Below are positions 34,660 through 43,159 of a DNA stretch of 64,000 nt, piece after piece (position 1 is the first letter of the stretch; every line of letters starts with the position of its first letter). This DNA comes from Zobellia galactanivorans (GTDB lineage: Bacteria > Bacteroidota > Bacteroidia > Flavobacteriales > Flavobacteriaceae). The DNA is taken from the NCBI RefSeq assembly GCF_000973105.1, contig NC_015844.1, forward strand, positions 5,452,501 through 5,516,500, given 5' to 3'. The position numbers were made by a program, and so were the translations under genes. The notes below the pieces were generated by a model. That model made no database searches. It was not told where the DNA came from and worked only from the letters and a program-made list of their open reading frames with translations.

Positions 34660-34691
34660 ATTTTTTTATCTTCGTATAAAACAGAACTACC

Positions 34692-35288
34692 ATGTCGACC
34701 AAAGCAGAAAGAACCACCGCCTTTATCATTAAGACCGTTGCCTCCGTATTTAACAAACATGGTTATATTGGCACAAGCATGAGCGACCTCACGGAAGCTA
34801 CCGGATTAACCAAGGGCGCCATATATGGTAATTTTGAAAACAAAGAAGCTTTAGCCCTTTCCGCTTTCCAATACAACAGCAACTTGCTACTCTCTAAAAT
34901 AGACGAAGTATTGGCTTCCGAAAGCAAGGCTTTGGACAAAATATTCAAACTAACGGATTTCTACAGAAATTACGATTCGTTTACCTTGAGCATGGGAGGA
35001 TGCCCAATACTGAATACTGGTGTAGACGCCCAATACAACAATAGGCTACTGGCCGCAGCGAACAAAGAGGCCATTAAGGAGTTGGAAGGTAAAATTGCCT
35101 TGGTTTTCGAGAACGGGGTCAAGAATAACGAAATCAAACTTCCGGTACCCCCGCTTCAATTCGCCAAGCAACTTTTCACTATGATACAAGGTGCCGTTGC
35201 TATGGCCACTATGACGGGTGACAAAAAATACCTGATCAATACCATCGCCTATCTAGAGGTCTTGATCAAAAAAGAGCTTAAAAACTAG
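34692..35288 (+). CDS. TetR/AcrR family transcription regulator
   Basis: A 198-residue repressor-type protein. The N-terminal helix-turn-helix (about 10-55) reads VFNKHGYIGTSMSDLTEATGLTKGAIYGNFENKEAL, and this is the standard TetR DNA-binding unit. The C-terminal half is an all-helical ligand pocket; MGGCPILNTG carries the motif of the YxaF/LmrA-like subgroup, so a small hydrophobic compound is a likely inducer. The operator-like repeat just upstream points to autoregulation. No transporter or enzyme gene is next to it on this strand, so the target outside itself is unknown. Confidence 0.93.
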   Translation: MSTKAERTTAFIIKTVASVFNKHGYIGTSMSDLTEATGLTKGAIYGNFENKEALALSAFQYNSNLLLSKIDEVLASESKALDKIFKLTDFYRNYDSFTLSMGGCPILNTGVDAQYNNRLLAAANKEAIKELEGKIALVFENGVKNNEIKLPVPPLQFAKQLFTMIQGAVAMATMTGDKKYLINTIAYLEVLIKKELKN

Positions 35289-35382
35289 CTAAGTCCACTT
35301 CGCTTTCTAAGGCCCATCATTCTACTTTAGCCCATATTACAAACACATCGTTTCATCGATACAGGATGTGATCTTTGGCTAC

Positions 35383-37107
35383 TTACTCCCCTACTACCCT
35401 GAAAATCCATGTATTGCCAGCATACTTACCATCAAACTTGCCATCCCTAGCCTGTCTGGCTTGCCCCATAGTGTCGTAACGACCGAGGTATACGTAATTA
35501 TATTTGTTTTTGCTACGCACGAAAGACTTAGGCTGTAATCCTTTGCTTTTCATATCTGCCATAAAGGCCTCGAAGTACTTTTTGGTCCCGAATACATTTG
35601 CTATCAAATAATAGCCTGGCGCCAACCCCTCTTCTGTTTGCACTTCTTCGTATTTCTCACCTTTTTGTGGCGTTACTACTTCTTTCCGCTGAGCAAGTTT
35701 AGCCTCTTCTTCGGCCTTCGCCGCCTTTGCCGCTTCGGCTTTTCGTTTTTCTTCTTCTAATTTCCGGGCGGCCGCAATTGCTGCTTCCCGCTTTACCCGA
35801 TTAATAGAGTCCTGTTTTCTAACTTGCTCCGCCTCTTGGGCCTTTGCATCTTGCTTACCACCTTGTGTCTTGGCCTCTTTTTCCACTGCCTTCGCCAAGG
35901 CCTCCTCTTTCTCCATCTGCTCCTCTACTTCCTTCTTAAGGCGTTTCTGCTCTTTCTTAAGCGCCAATGCGGCTTCTTTTTCGGCCCTTGCTACGGAATC
36001 CTGCGCCATTTTCTCAAGCTTGCGCCGTCTCTTTTCTTCTTGCTTCGCCTCTTTCTCCACTGCCTTCTGTACTTCCGCCAGTTCTTCGGCCTCTTCGATC
36101 TCTTCCGCCACGGCATCGTTTTGAGCCTCTTTCTCGGCAGATTCTATTTGTTCCAATTCGTTTTCTTCCGGAGTTACATAGCCCACCATTGTATGCCGTT
36201 CTTCGGGCTTACCAAAAAAGTATGCGGCCATAAGTTCAAAGGAAGATTCCGAACTTATAGATGAATCGGCCCCAAATTCGACCAAGGCCCCTAATGACAA
36301 ATGCTTAAAAAAAGTGGCGCCTAGCCCTACTCCGTATCCATAAAAATTATTGTAGCCCAATTGGCCCCAATATTTATTCGTATTCAAAAGTGTATTAAAC
36401 CCTATTTGATTAGGTTCTCCCGGAATGGTTCGCAAATACATCGACGGTCTTAAAAAGGCATTCATAACCGTCCCCAAGGTCAAAGGAAAGTCGTAAGAAA
36501 CAAGCCCCATAAAGACCTTGTCCTCCTTTTCCGTATTCGCTTCCCTTTCCGTAAAATTATAATCGATCAGGTTTTCCGAAGCAAACCCCAAAGTCAATCG
36601 CTCTACACTAAGGCTGATGCCCGGCGCCACCTGCAGGATAAAATCATCGGCGGACGAAGAAGATTGTGGTAAGGGAAAATCAGGGTCGATCGTAAATCGA
36701 TCGTCGGCCAAGGATTGTTGAAAGCCAAAAATATTGACGCCCACTCCCAATTTTACCGATTCGTTCAGGTCAAAGCTCTGCGCATAATTGATTACCCCAC
36801 CCGTATCAAAATAAATTCCTGTATTTTGCTGAAAGAATGCCGCACCTACGGTGGACCTATTGTTCAATTTTCTCGTATAGTTCAAAAACTGCGTCGTGGG
36901 ATTTCCATCAATGGCCTGCCACTGCCAACGTACCCAATAAGCCAAGGAATTGGCATTGTTCCTGTCGAGGGAAAAAGCCGGGTTGAACAGACTTGCATTA
37001 TACGTGGTAAGATTATGCTGCCTTAGGTCGGCAGGTAGCCGTGCATCTTGCCCCTGAAGAACCAAAAAGAACGAAAACAGAAGAATTGAGAGTATAAGTC
37101 TGAGCAT
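35383..37107 (-). CDS. PorP/SprF-like outer membrane protein fused to a SPOR-type domain
   Basis: A 574-residue three-part protein. Residues 1-300 are an outer-membrane beta-barrel of the PorP/SprF family, linked to type IX secretion, gliding and attachment: signal peptide ending LVLQGQ, then LRQHNLTTYNASLFNPAF and alternating strands up to FELMAAYFFGKPEE. Residues about 305-485 are a charged Lys/Glu/Ala coiled coil. The last 80 residues (GYYLIANVFGTKKYFEAFMADMKSKGLQ, YNYVYLGRYDTMGQA) look like a SPOR domain, which binds glycan strands of peptidoglycan. It could thus tie an outer-membrane barrel to the cell wall. Confidence 0.85.
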   Translation of the reverse strand: MLRLILSILLFSFFLVLQGQDARLPADLRQHNLTTYNASLFNPAFSLDRNNANSLAYWVRWQWQAIDGNPTTQFLNYTRKLNNRSTVGAAFFQQNTGIYFDTGGVINYAQSFDLNESVKLGVGVNIFGFQQSLADDRFTIDPDFPLPQSSSSADDFILQVAPGISLSVERLTLGFASENLIDYNFTEREANTEKEDKVFMGLVSYDFPLTLGTVMNAFLRPSMYLRTIPGEPNQIGFNTLLNTNKYWGQLGYNNFYGYGVGLGATFFKHLSLGALVEFGADSSISSESSFELMAAYFFGKPEERHTMVGYVTPEENELEQIESAEKEAQNDAVAEEIEEAEELAEVQKAVEKEAKQEEKRRRKLEKMAQDSVARAEKEAALALKKEQKRLKKEVEEQMEKEEALAKAVEKEAKTQGGKQDAKAQEAEQVRKQDSINRVKREAAIAAARKLEEEKRKAEAAKAAKAEEEAKLAQRKEVVTPQKGEKYEEVQTEEGLAPGYYLIANVFGTKKYFEAFMADMKSKGLQPKSFVRSKNKYNYVYLGRYDTMGQARQARDGKFDGKYAGNTWIFRVVGE

Positions 37108-37148
37108 AGTTACAAAAAAACAAAATCAAGCATTCATACATACTTTTT

Positions 37149-37177
37149 TTGCATTAATTTAGTTAACAATAATGCAA
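37149..37177. promoter_or_regulatory. Inverted repeat between divergent genes
   Basis: TTGCATTA (37149-37156) and TAATGCAA (37170-37177) are perfect 8-base arms with a 13-base A/T-rich spacer, in the 99-base region between the PorP-like gene and the phosphatase gene. Operator or mRNA hairpin are both possible. Confidence 0.4.
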
Positions 37178-37206
37178 GAGTTTTCAACCAAAATAGATTA
37201 CCAACT

Positions 37207-37764
37207 ATGCAATGGATCAAATCATTATACATAATTCTATGTATACCTTTAATCTTTACCAGTTGTAAAGACGAGCAAAAAGTTACGCAAGAAAACAACA
37301 CCAAAGACGTGGTGTCTACATTTTATTTTATACGGCATGCCGAAAAAGACCGTTCCGACCCAGAAAATGTAGATCCCGAACTCAACCAGCGGGGCCTCGG
37401 CAGGGCCATGCACTGGGCCGAAATTCTCGACGACGTGGATTTAGACGTTATATACACCACGGACTACGAGCGAACCTCAATGACGGCTGCGCCCACTGCG
37501 GTAAAAAAAGAACTCGATGTCACCTACTACGAACCACAGAATGTTGACATAGAACAATTCAAGACCGATAACCTCGGCAAAAAAGTTTTAGTGGTCGGCC
37601 ACAGCAATACAACGCCGGAATTTGTAAACAAAATGATCGGGGAAGACCTTTATTACGAAATGGACGACAGTGACAACGGCAGTCTTTTTATCGTGCAACT
37701 CATTAACGGACAGGCAACTTCCCAACGGCTCCACATCAATTGCAACTGCCCAAAAGAGCGGTAG
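37207..37764 (+). CDS. Histidine phosphatase family lipoprotein
   Basis: A 185-residue member of the phosphoglycerate-mutase-like histidine phosphatase clan, exported as a lipoprotein: signal ending IFTSCKDEQ. The phosphorylated histidine is in FYFIRHAEKDRSDP, and the second catalytic histidine in VVGHSNTTPEFV. The +2 Lys and following acidic residues (CKDE) match the reported Bacteroidota lipoprotein surface-export pattern. The substrate is unknown; small members act on phosphoproteins or sugar phosphates. It stands alone between two unrelated genes. Confidence 0.92.
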   Translation: MQWIKSLYIILCIPLIFTSCKDEQKVTQENNTKDVVSTFYFIRHAEKDRSDPENVDPELNQRGLGRAMHWAEILDDVDLDVIYTTDYERTSMTAAPTAVKKELDVTYYEPQNVDIEQFKTDNLGKKVLVVGHSNTTPEFVNKMIGEDLYYEMDDSDNGSLFIVQLINGQATSQRLHINCNCPKER

Positions 37765-37865
37765 GGACTTTTAGAACGGACAATGATCGGGGCGGCTGTA
37801 AGCTTAAATCCGTATATATCTCGTTTCTATGGCCATGAATTAGGCATTATTTTAGGGAACTTCAC

Positions 37866-37873
37866 TATTTTTG
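37866..37873 (+). promoter_or_regulatory. Predicted -7 element of smpB, possibly leaderless
   Basis: TATTTTTG matches TAnnTTTG and ends four bases before the smpB ATG at 37878, so transcription would begin at or next to the start codon. The -33 TTG is not clear. Confidence 0.4.
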
Positions 37874-37877
37874 TGCC

Positions 37878-38342
37878 ATGGTTCAAAAGAACATCAACAT
37901 AAAGAACAAAAAGGCCAAGTTTGAATACGAGTTCATAGACACCTATGTAACCGGAATTGTTTTGGCCGGAACGGAAATAAAATCCATCAGGGAAGGAAAG
38001 GCTTCGATCGCCCAGAGTTTTTGTGAGTTTAACGAGCGAGGTGAACTTTTTGTCATCAACATGCAAATTGACGAATATTCCCATGCTTCGCACTTTAACC
38101 ATAAGCCGAAAGCCGAACGCAAATTATTGATGGGCAAGCGCGAGCTGAGAAAACTACGCAAGGAAGTAACCACTTCGGGTTTTACCATTGTGCCCACCAA
38201 CCTCTTTATTAACGACAGGGGTTTGGCCAAATTAAAAATTGCATTGGCCAAGGGTAAAAAACTTTACGATAAGCGTGAAACCTTGAAAGACCGAGACAAT
38301 CAACGGAACCTTTCAAGAATTAAGAAAAGCTTCAACAACTAA
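37878..38342 (+). CDS. smpB: SsrA-binding protein
   Basis: Binds tmRNA and guides it to stalled ribosomes in trans-translation. 154 residues, the normal length. Family blocks are [30 protein letters not shown] near the start, where the OB fold begins, and the basic C-terminal helix ending [15 protein letters not shown]. The tmRNA gene itself is not in this window. It faces pcm tail to tail. Confidence 0.97.
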   Translation: MVQKNINIKNKKAKFEYEFIDTYVTGIVLAGTEIKSIREGKASIAQSFCEFNERGELFVINMQIDEYSHASHFNHKPKAERKLLMGKRELRKLRKEVTTSGFTIVPTNLFINDRGLAKLKIALAKGKKLYDKRETLKDRDNQRNLSRIKKSFNN

Positions 38343-38354
38343 AGGCCTATTGCC

Positions 38355-38996
38355 CTAGTTCTTGTCTTCCAACAACGGTACAAAGCGGAAGGATCCGTAT
38401 TCCGTCTTTTCAAATTCCTTTTCTGACTTTCGTACAAAAAGGGTCATAATCTGTTCGTCGCTTCCTACGGGAATCACCAACCTACCTCCGATTTTTAACT
38501 GGCTCATAAGGGCTTTAGGTACTTCAGGGGCACCGGCGGTTACGATAATCCCATCGTAAGGCGCCTGATCGGGCAAGCCTTTATAACCATCACCGAAAAT
38601 CATCTTTTTAGGGCGATAGCCCATTTTTCCAAAGAAAATCTTGGTTTTCTTAAATAGCTCCAATTGACGCTCGATAGTGTACACCCTTGCCTTTAAAAGC
38701 AACAATACTGCAGTTTGATATCCGCTTCCGGTTCCTATTTCAAGAATCTTCTGTTCTGGTTTTACCTCAAGTAACTGCGACTGAAAAGCCACGGTATACG
38801 GTTGCGAAATAGTTTGATCGGCAGCAATGGGAAAAGCCTTGTCTTGGTAGGCATGTCCTTCAAAACTGCTGTCCATAAACAAATGCCTAGGAATGGTACG
38901 TATGGCATTCAACACATTATTGTTCGAAATGCCCTTAGCTACCAATGTTTCGGCCAGCTTGTTGCGCATTCCCCTATGTTTTAAAGTATCTTTCAA
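38355..38996 (-). CDS. pcm: Protein-L-isoaspartate O-methyltransferase
   Basis: Methylates isoaspartyl residues that arise in ageing proteins, using S-adenosylmethionine. Motif I is LEIGTGSGYQTAVLL; upstream IPRHLFM and AYQDKAFPI are typical of the family, as is ISQPYTVAFQ. The open frame runs to a TTG at 39038, but relatives normally begin near MKDTxKHxGMR, which fits the in-frame TTG at 38996, so that start is chosen (214 residues). The start is uncertain; both candidates are TTG. Confidence 0.9.
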   Translation of the reverse strand: MKDTLKHRGMRNKLAETLVAKGISNNNVLNAIRTIPRHLFMDSSFEGHAYQDKAFPIAADQTISQPYTVAFQSQLLEVKPEQKILEIGTGSGYQTAVLLLLKARVYTIERQLELFKKTKIFFGKMGYRPKKMIFGDGYKGLPDQAPYDGIIVTAGAPEVPKALMSQLKIGGRLVIPVGSDEQIMTLFVRKSEKEFEKTEYGSFRFVPLLEDKN

Positions 38997-39135
38997 TGGT
39001 CTGGTTTTGGAAGGTAAAGTTAACTTGTAAAACTTCAATTCACAAGTCTACCGACTAAATGTCAGTCCTTGTTTTTTTTAAAACATTAAAGCTCAATCTT
39101 CACGGGTCAAATCGAAAAAACTCCGAAACTATCCT

Positions 39136-39143
39136 TATTTTTG
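39136..39143 (+). promoter_or_regulatory. Predicted -7 element for the seven-gene run
   Basis: TATTTTTG matches TAnnTTTG, 15 bases before the ATG at 39159. No clear -33 TTG. Confidence 0.4.
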
Positions 39144-39158
39144 AACAAATTGAAATTT

Positions 39159-40118
39159 ATGCTTAGAGTTGGCGTATTAGGCGCAGGTCATTTAGGAAAA
39201 ATACATTTACGTCTGTTAAACGAATCGACGAAATATGAATTGGTCGGTTTTTACGACGCAGATGCCATAAACGGAAAAAAGGTGGCCGACGAGTTCGGTT
39301 ACACCTACTTTGACAACATTAACAAGCTTATAGAAGCCGTAGATGTTGTGGATATCGTAACCCCTACCTTATCCCACTTTGATTGTGCAAAAAAGGCTAT
39401 TGAAAAAGGGAAACACATCTTTATCGAAAAACCCATTACCAACACCTACGAAGAAGCGGCCGAGCTGCTCGAACTGGAGAAAAAGCACCAAATAAAAGGC
39501 CAAGTAGGCCATGTAGAGCGTTTTAACCCCGCTTTTTCGGCCGTAAAACATCAAATCAACACCCCTATGTTCATTGAAAGCCACCGTTTGGCGGAGTTCA
39601 ACCCAAGGGGCACCGACGTACCCGTAGTTCTCGATCTTATGATCCACGATATTGACGCCATACTCAGTGTGGTCAATTCGGAAGTAAAACAGATCAACGC
39701 CAGTGGGGTTTCGGTAATCAGCAAGTCTCCCGATATCGCCAATGCGCGAATAGAATTTGAAAACGGATGTGTAGCCAATCTAACGGCAAGTAGAATTTCG
39801 TTGAAGAATATGCGCAAATCCCGATTCTTTCAAAAAGATGCCTATATCTCGGTAGATTTTCTAGAGAAAAAGGTAGAGGTCGTTAAAATGAAAGACGCTC
39901 CCGAAAAAGTAGGCGACTTTGATATGGTGCTCCAAAATGCCGAAGGCGAAAAGAAACAAATTTATTTTGAAAACCCGGAAGTAGGGACGAACAATGCGAT
40001 ATTGGACGAACTGGAAAGTTTCGCCGATGCCATCGTCAATGACAGCACCCCTGTTGTAAGTCTCAGACAAGGCACACAAGCACTAAAAGTAGCCCTGCAA
40101 ATTATCGCTTCCTTTTAA
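39159..40118 (+). CDS. Gfo/Idh/MocA family oxidoreductase
   Basis: NAD(P)-dependent oxidoreductase of 319 residues, usually acting on sugars or inositols. The Rossmann start is LRVGVLGAGHLGKIHLRLL, the EKPI motif with the catalytic lysine is in HIFIEKPITNT, and the His in MIHDIDAI fits the active site. The ATG at 39159 is used, since the upstream TTG gives only an off-family extension. It leads a run of seven genes on this strand with gaps of 2-53 bases or small overlaps. The substrate is unknown. Confidence 0.92.
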   Translation: MLRVGVLGAGHLGKIHLRLLNESTKYELVGFYDADAINGKKVADEFGYTYFDNINKLIEAVDVVDIVTPTLSHFDCAKKAIEKGKHIFIEKPITNTYEEAAELLELEKKHQIKGQVGHVERFNPAFSAVKHQINTPMFIESHRLAEFNPRGTDVPVVLDLMIHDIDAILSVVNSEVKQINASGVSVISKSPDIANARIEFENGCVANLTASRISLKNMRKSRFFQKDAYISVDFLEKKVEVVKMKDAPEKVGDFDMVLQNAEGEKKQIYFENPEVGTNNAILDELESFADAIVNDSTPVVSLRQGTQALKVALQIIASF

Positions 40119-40137
40119 TTACTTTAAACCCATACGC

Positions 40138-41028
40138 ATGCAAAAGATAGCTGTTATAGGTGCCGGCACCATGGGAAATGGGATTGCCCATGTATTCGCC
40201 CAAAAAGGCCACAAAGTAAACCTTATAGATATTTCCCAAGACGCCCTTGACAAAGGACTACAGACCATTACCAAGAACTTGGACCGCATGTTGGCCAAGG
40301 AAAAAATAACCCAAGACGACAAGGCGTCTACCCTACAAAACATCGCCACTTTTACCTCCATCAAAGAAGGGGTAACCAAAGTAGACGTAGTAATAGAGGC
40401 CGCTTCGGAACATTTAGACATAAAACTCAGCATCTTTAAGGAGCTAGACACCCTTTGTTCCGATGACACCATTTTGGCAACGAACACTTCCTCTATATCG
40501 ATAACCCAAATCGCGGCTGCTACCGGCAGGCCCGACAAGGTAATCGGTATGCACTTTATGAACCCGGTGCCCATTATGCAATTGGTCGAAATAATTAGAG
40601 GCTACAACACCTCAGATAAAACCACGGAACAGATCATGACCTTGTCGACCCAACTGGGCAAGACCCCGACCGAAGTCAACGACTACCCCGGTTTTGTGGC
40701 CAATAGAATTTTAATGCCCATGATTAACGAGGCTATAGAAACGCTCTACAACGGTGTTGCAGGCGTTGCGGAAATAGACACGGTCATGAAACTCGGTATG
40801 GCCCATCCTATGGGGCCGCTCCAATTGGCCGACTTCATAGGTCTCGACGTATGTCTATCGATTTTAAACGTGATGTACGATGGTTTTAAAAACCCAAAGT
40901 ACGCCCCCTGCCCCCTTTTGGTGAATATGGTGATGGCCAAAAAACTGGGTGTGAAATCAGGCGAAGGCTTCTATGATTATAGTGAATCGCGGAAGGCCGA
41001 AAAGGTTTCCGATCAGTTTTTACGATAA
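40138..41028 (+). CDS. 3-hydroxyacyl-CoA dehydrogenase
   Basis: NAD-dependent oxidation of 3-hydroxyacyl-CoA (probably 3-hydroxybutyryl-CoA) to the 3-oxo form, in fatty acid breakdown or butyrate-type metabolism. The 296-residue single-function form begins with the Rossmann motif IAVIGAGTMGNGIAHVFA. The catalytic histidine is in VIGMHFMNPVPIMQLVE, and the C-terminal substrate domain starts YPGFVANRILMPMINEA. It follows the oxidoreductase gene by 19 bases. Confidence 0.95.
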   Translation: MQKIAVIGAGTMGNGIAHVFAQKGHKVNLIDISQDALDKGLQTITKNLDRMLAKEKITQDDKASTLQNIATFTSIKEGVTKVDVVIEAASEHLDIKLSIFKELDTLCSDDTILATNTSSISITQIAAATGRPDKVIGMHFMNPVPIMQLVEIIRGYNTSDKTTEQIMTLSTQLGKTPTEVNDYPGFVANRILMPMINEAIETLYNGVAGVAEIDTVMKLGMAHPMGPLQLADFIGLDVCLSILNVMYDGFKNPKYAPCPLLVNMVMAKKLGVKSGEGFYDYSESRKAEKVSDQFLR

Positions 41029-41079
41029 AGACACCTGTACCGGGCATCTTATAAAAATCAGCAAAGTATCAACGAACAG

Positions 41080-41733
41080 ATGATAAAAGATCAACTTTTA
41101 ACAATTAAGAGTACACTACCCGACCACGTAACCCTCGTTGCCGTTTCCAAGACAAAACCCGATGAGGACCTCTTGGAAGCCTATGAGGCCGGACAGCGCA
41201 TTTTTGGCGAAAACAAGGTGCAGGAAATGGTCGGCAAGTGGGAGCGCCTGCCCAAGGACATTAAATGGCACATGATCGGACACTTGCAACGCAACAAGGT
41301 CAAATACATGGCCGAATTCGTTGATTTGGTACACGGGGTCGACAGCTTTAGGCTACTGGTCGAAATCAACAAAAGGGCCGAACAGTTAAATCGAAGTATC
41401 GATTGCCTTTTACAGATCCATATTGCCGAAGAGGATACCAAATTCGGACTTAACGAAGAAGAACTAAATACCTTATTAAAGTCGGACGAATACCAACAAT
41501 TGAAGCACGTAAACGTTGTAGGCTTAATGGGTATGGCCACCTTCACCGATGACGAAACCCAAATAAGAAGGGAATTCAAACATTTGAAGTCGATATTCGA
41601 CGCTATACAGACCGAAAACGAACAGATTAAAATCTTATCCATGGGCATGAGCGGCGATTACAAAATTGCCATTGAAGAAGGGAGTACCATGGTACGCATC
41701 GGAAGTAGTATCTTTGGTAAGAGAAATTACTGA
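41080..41733 (+). CDS. YggS family pyridoxal phosphate-binding protein
   Basis: PLP homeostasis protein of the PLPBP/YggS family, without known catalytic activity of its own; it buffers PLP and influences amino and keto acid pools. Single-domain barrel of 217 residues. The PLP lysine is in TLVAVSKTKP, and the family blocks GENKVQEM, WHMIGHLQRNKVKY and LSMGMSGDYKIAIEEGSTMVRIGSSIFG are all present. It lies in the middle of the seven-gene run, 51 bases after the dehydrogenase. Confidence 0.95.
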   Translation: MIKDQLLTIKSTLPDHVTLVAVSKTKPDEDLLEAYEAGQRIFGENKVQEMVGKWERLPKDIKWHMIGHLQRNKVKYMAEFVDLVHGVDSFRLLVEINKRAEQLNRSIDCLLQIHIAEEDTKFGLNEEELNTLLKSDEYQQLKHVNVVGLMGMATFTDDETQIRREFKHLKSIFDAIQTENEQIKILSMGMSGDYKIAIEEGSTMVRIGSSIFGKRNY

Positions 41734-41786
41734 TTTTTCAATTTTCAACCCACATAAGGCCAAAGCCACCGTACAAAAACGCATAG

Positions 41787-43157
41787 ATGTATACCATTTT
41801 AGATATTGAGACCACTGGAGGAAAATACAATGAAGAAGGCATCACCGAAATTGCCATTCACAAATTTGACGGACATAAGGTGGTAGATAAGTTTATCAGC
41901 TTGGTAAACCCCGAAAAGGACATTCAGCCCTTTGTGGTAAAACTCACGGGCATAAACAACAAAATGTTGCAGACCGCCCCTAAGTTCCATGAGGTGGCCA
42001 AACGTATTGTTGAAATAACGGAAGACACCGTTTTGGTGGCACATAACGCCCAGTTCGACTACAGAATACTACGAACGGAATTTAGAAGACTAGGCTACAA
42101 CTTTGAGCGTAAAACACTCTGTACGGTAGAACTGTCAAAAAGGCTCATCCCCGAAGCCGAATCGCATAGCCTGGGCAAACTGGTAAGATCACTTGGAATA
42201 GCCGTTAGCGATCGCCACAGGGCCAATGGCGATGCCCTTGCCACCCTGAAACTCTTTAAGGTGCTACTCTCGAAAGATCTTGACAAAACCATTTTAAAGA
42301 GTGTCATCCGCAAAGAAACGGAGGGCGAACTTTCCGATAGACAATTAGACATCGTCGATGCCCTGCCTTCGGAAACGGGAGTGTATTATATGCACGATAA
42401 AGACGGGGAAATTTTGTACTTGGGGAAAAGCTCGAACATGAAAAAAAGGGTCAATCAACACTTTACCAAAAGTGGCGGTCGTTCGCGACAGCTGCAAAAG
42501 GCGACAAAAAAAGTGTCGTTCGAAAAAACGGGAAATGAATTGGTCGCCATGCTCAAAGAAAACGAAGAACTTAAACGCAACCGTCCCAAATACAACCAAC
42601 GCCTCAAACCTATAATTTTCAGCCATGGTGTCTATGTCGAAAAGGACGAGGCCGGTTACCTCACCTTAAAAATTAAAAAAACCACCGAAAGAAACGGTGC
42701 GTTCACAACATTCAACAGTCATGCGGGTGCCGCCAATTTTATATATAAGCTTACGCGAGATTATCAACTATGCGATAAGCTAAACGGTATTTCCGAGGCC
42801 CAAAAGAATTGCTCGAACTACGATACCGGCGAATGTTTGGGAGCCTGCATCAAAAAAGAAGCGGTAGAAACATACAACCAAAGGGTAAACGATGCCGTAC
42901 AGAAATACTCGCTAGACCACAAAAATGTGGTGATCATAGATAAAGGCAGGGAGATTGGCGAATACAGTGCGGTATTGATTAAAAATGGTGATTTTAAAGG
43001 TTTTGGCTACTATGACCTTAATCACCAAATCAATAATATTCATATCTTAGAATCAATCATAGTCCCTATGCAAGGGAATGAGAACACGGCACATATCATT
43101 GAAAACTACATTCGCAAAAAACGCGGATTGAAAATCATAGAACTAAGCGATAAATAA
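41787..43157 (+). CDS. DnaQ-type exonuclease fused to a GIY-YIG nuclease domain
   Basis: A 456-residue two-nuclease protein. Residues 1-170 are a DEDDh 3'-5' exonuclease (YTILDIETTGGKYNEEGITEIA; AHNAQFDYRIL; HRANGDALATLKLF). After a linker, residues about 195-280 form a GIY-YIG endonuclease of the UvrC N-terminal/Cho kind (SETGVYYMHDKDGEILYLGKSSNMKKRV), and the C-terminal part resembles the region after GIY-YIG in Cho, including four cysteines (CSNYDTGECLGAC). Members of this fusion are probably repair nucleases making the 3' incision in place of UvrC. Its role here is inferred. Confidence 0.92.
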   Translation: MYTILDIETTGGKYNEEGITEIAIHKFDGHKVVDKFISLVNPEKDIQPFVVKLTGINNKMLQTAPKFHEVAKRIVEITEDTVLVAHNAQFDYRILRTEFRRLGYNFERKTLCTVELSKRLIPEAESHSLGKLVRSLGIAVSDRHRANGDALATLKLFKVLLSKDLDKTILKSVIRKETEGELSDRQLDIVDALPSETGVYYMHDKDGEILYLGKSSNMKKRVNQHFTKSGGRSRQLQKATKKVSFEKTGNELVAMLKENEELKRNRPKYNQRLKPIIFSHGVYVEKDEAGYLTLKIKKTTERNGAFTTFNSHAGAANFIYKLTRDYQLCDKLNGISEAQKNCSNYDTGECLGACIKKEAVETYNQRVNDAVQKYSLDHKNVVIIDKGREIGEYSAVLIKNGDFKGFGYYDLNHQINNIHILESIIVPMQGNENTAHIIENYIRKKRGLKIIELSDK

Positions 43158-43159
43158 AG

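Noticed and set aside
35824-36264. Long plus-strand frames opposite the PorP-SPOR gene
   Set aside because: They are the antisense of the Lys/Glu/Ala-rich coiled coil, which gives Leu/Phe/Ser-rich open frames by composition alone.
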